DNA of 64,000 bases from Allolobophora icterica (Eukaryota; Annelida; Clitellata; Crassiclitellata; Lumbricidae): assembly GCA_963556255.1 (NCBI GenBank), contig OY744606.1, positions 80,085,141 to 80,149,140 on the forward strand, given 5' to 3'. The position numbers and the translations under genes are program-made. Below are positions 63,668 through 64,000 of this stretch, one piece after another (positions within the stretch are counted from its first letter, which is position 1; the number at the start of each line of letters is the position of its first letter). Under the pieces are notes generated by a model. The model was not told where the DNA came from. It did not search any database and saw only the letters and a list, made by a program, of their open reading frames with translations.

Positions 63668-64000
63668 GGGTAAAGTGCCCAATTATGGGCACCTTAAGGA
63701 TTTTATCTTATAGCTCATAATCAAATAAGGACCAAACAAAACAATTTTGGCAAACTAATTTTCAACACTTTTGTTACTAGATGCTCATTGAAATAACAAT
63801 AAGATGTCAAAATTTACCTCGAAAATATTGAAAATAAAAAGAGCCCTGTGGTGCCCATAATAAGCACTGGTGTCTTAATGATGGGCACCCATGCCCATAT
63901 TAAGTTCAAACGTATGTAATCAAAAGTTAAATGTAACGTTGAAATGTTAATTGTGAATGGCAATTGCAAAATTATAATAAAATTCCAAAATAAATCCGTA
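63668..64000. mobile_element. possible transposon end, cut by the window edge
   Basis: GGGTAAAGTGCCCAATTATG GGCACC is palindrome-like, and GTGCCCATAATAAGCAC and GATGGGCACCCATGCCC follow inside. These GGGCAC-rich motifs look like terminal or subterminal repeats of a DNA element whose other end would lie beyond the window. Confidence 0.35.

Overview
This window is animal nuclear DNA: split genes with GT-AG introns, very dense transposon and microsatellite content, and no bacterial-style gene packing. The best clue to the organism is a Ty3/gypsy element whose integrase lies upstream of its reverse transcriptase (Gmr1-type order), a group described from deuterostomes. With the invertebrate-style alpha-type nicotinic receptor, the abundance of hAT, L2-like and RTE-like elements and a strong excess of the palindrome TAGGCCTA, I infer a marine invertebrate, probably a deuterostome. 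That assignment is an inference.

Host genes. (1) A nicotinic acetylcholine receptor alpha-type subunit on the + strand runs from about 25.1 kb to 43.66 kb. It has a predicted signal-peptide exon (25112-25157) and five well supported exons (35255-35841, 36442-36486, 37446-37555, 38415-38953, 43110-43660). All splice phases agree, giving a predicted 625-residue subunit with Cys-loop, vicinal CC, M1-M4, an unusually long N-terminal extension and an unusual loop A. (2) A cysteine-rich gene of unknown function on the - strand has two phase-compatible exons (48577-48719, then 46506-46669), with a hAT-like transposon in the intron between them. (3) Weaker coding-like remnants lie at 27.6-28.07 kb and 58.7-59.0 kb, both on the - strand.

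Mobile elements. 0-12 kb: a 2.4 kb decayed hAT element, hAT MITEs, L2-like and tRNA-SINE fragments. 12-18 kb: a broken RTE-like LINE interrupted by a SINE, then a nearly intact 3.0 kb EN/RT LINE (14604-17599, - strand) with 13-bp target duplications. 19.6-21.3 kb: two near-identical tRNA-derived SINEs and a PIF/Harbinger-like MITE. 22-25 kb: long microsatellites and purine tracts. 29.2-32.45 kb: a GC-rich, structured, repeat-built region of unknown nature. 40.7-42.3 kb: a hAT MITE and a 1 kb hAT element. 47.3-48.3 kb: a TIR element with TCGA-rich subterminal arrays. 52.05-57.81 kb: a complete, very young Gmr1-order LTR retrotransposon that lacks the integrase catalytic core. 59.7-63.4 kb: a piggyBac-like element and two more hAT elements, all with clean target duplications.

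Two layers of short dispersed repeats run through the whole window. One is a module of about 45 bp (GACACCTTTAAA, a 15-25 nt spacer, then TATATA), present about 30 times in both orientations. The others are two related families carrying TTTAACGAC...AACAAAG...CGTCG, one of which forms a 7-bp hairpin. The SINEs share 3' ends with two LINE types present here, which suggests two LINE/SINE partnerships preserved in one locus.
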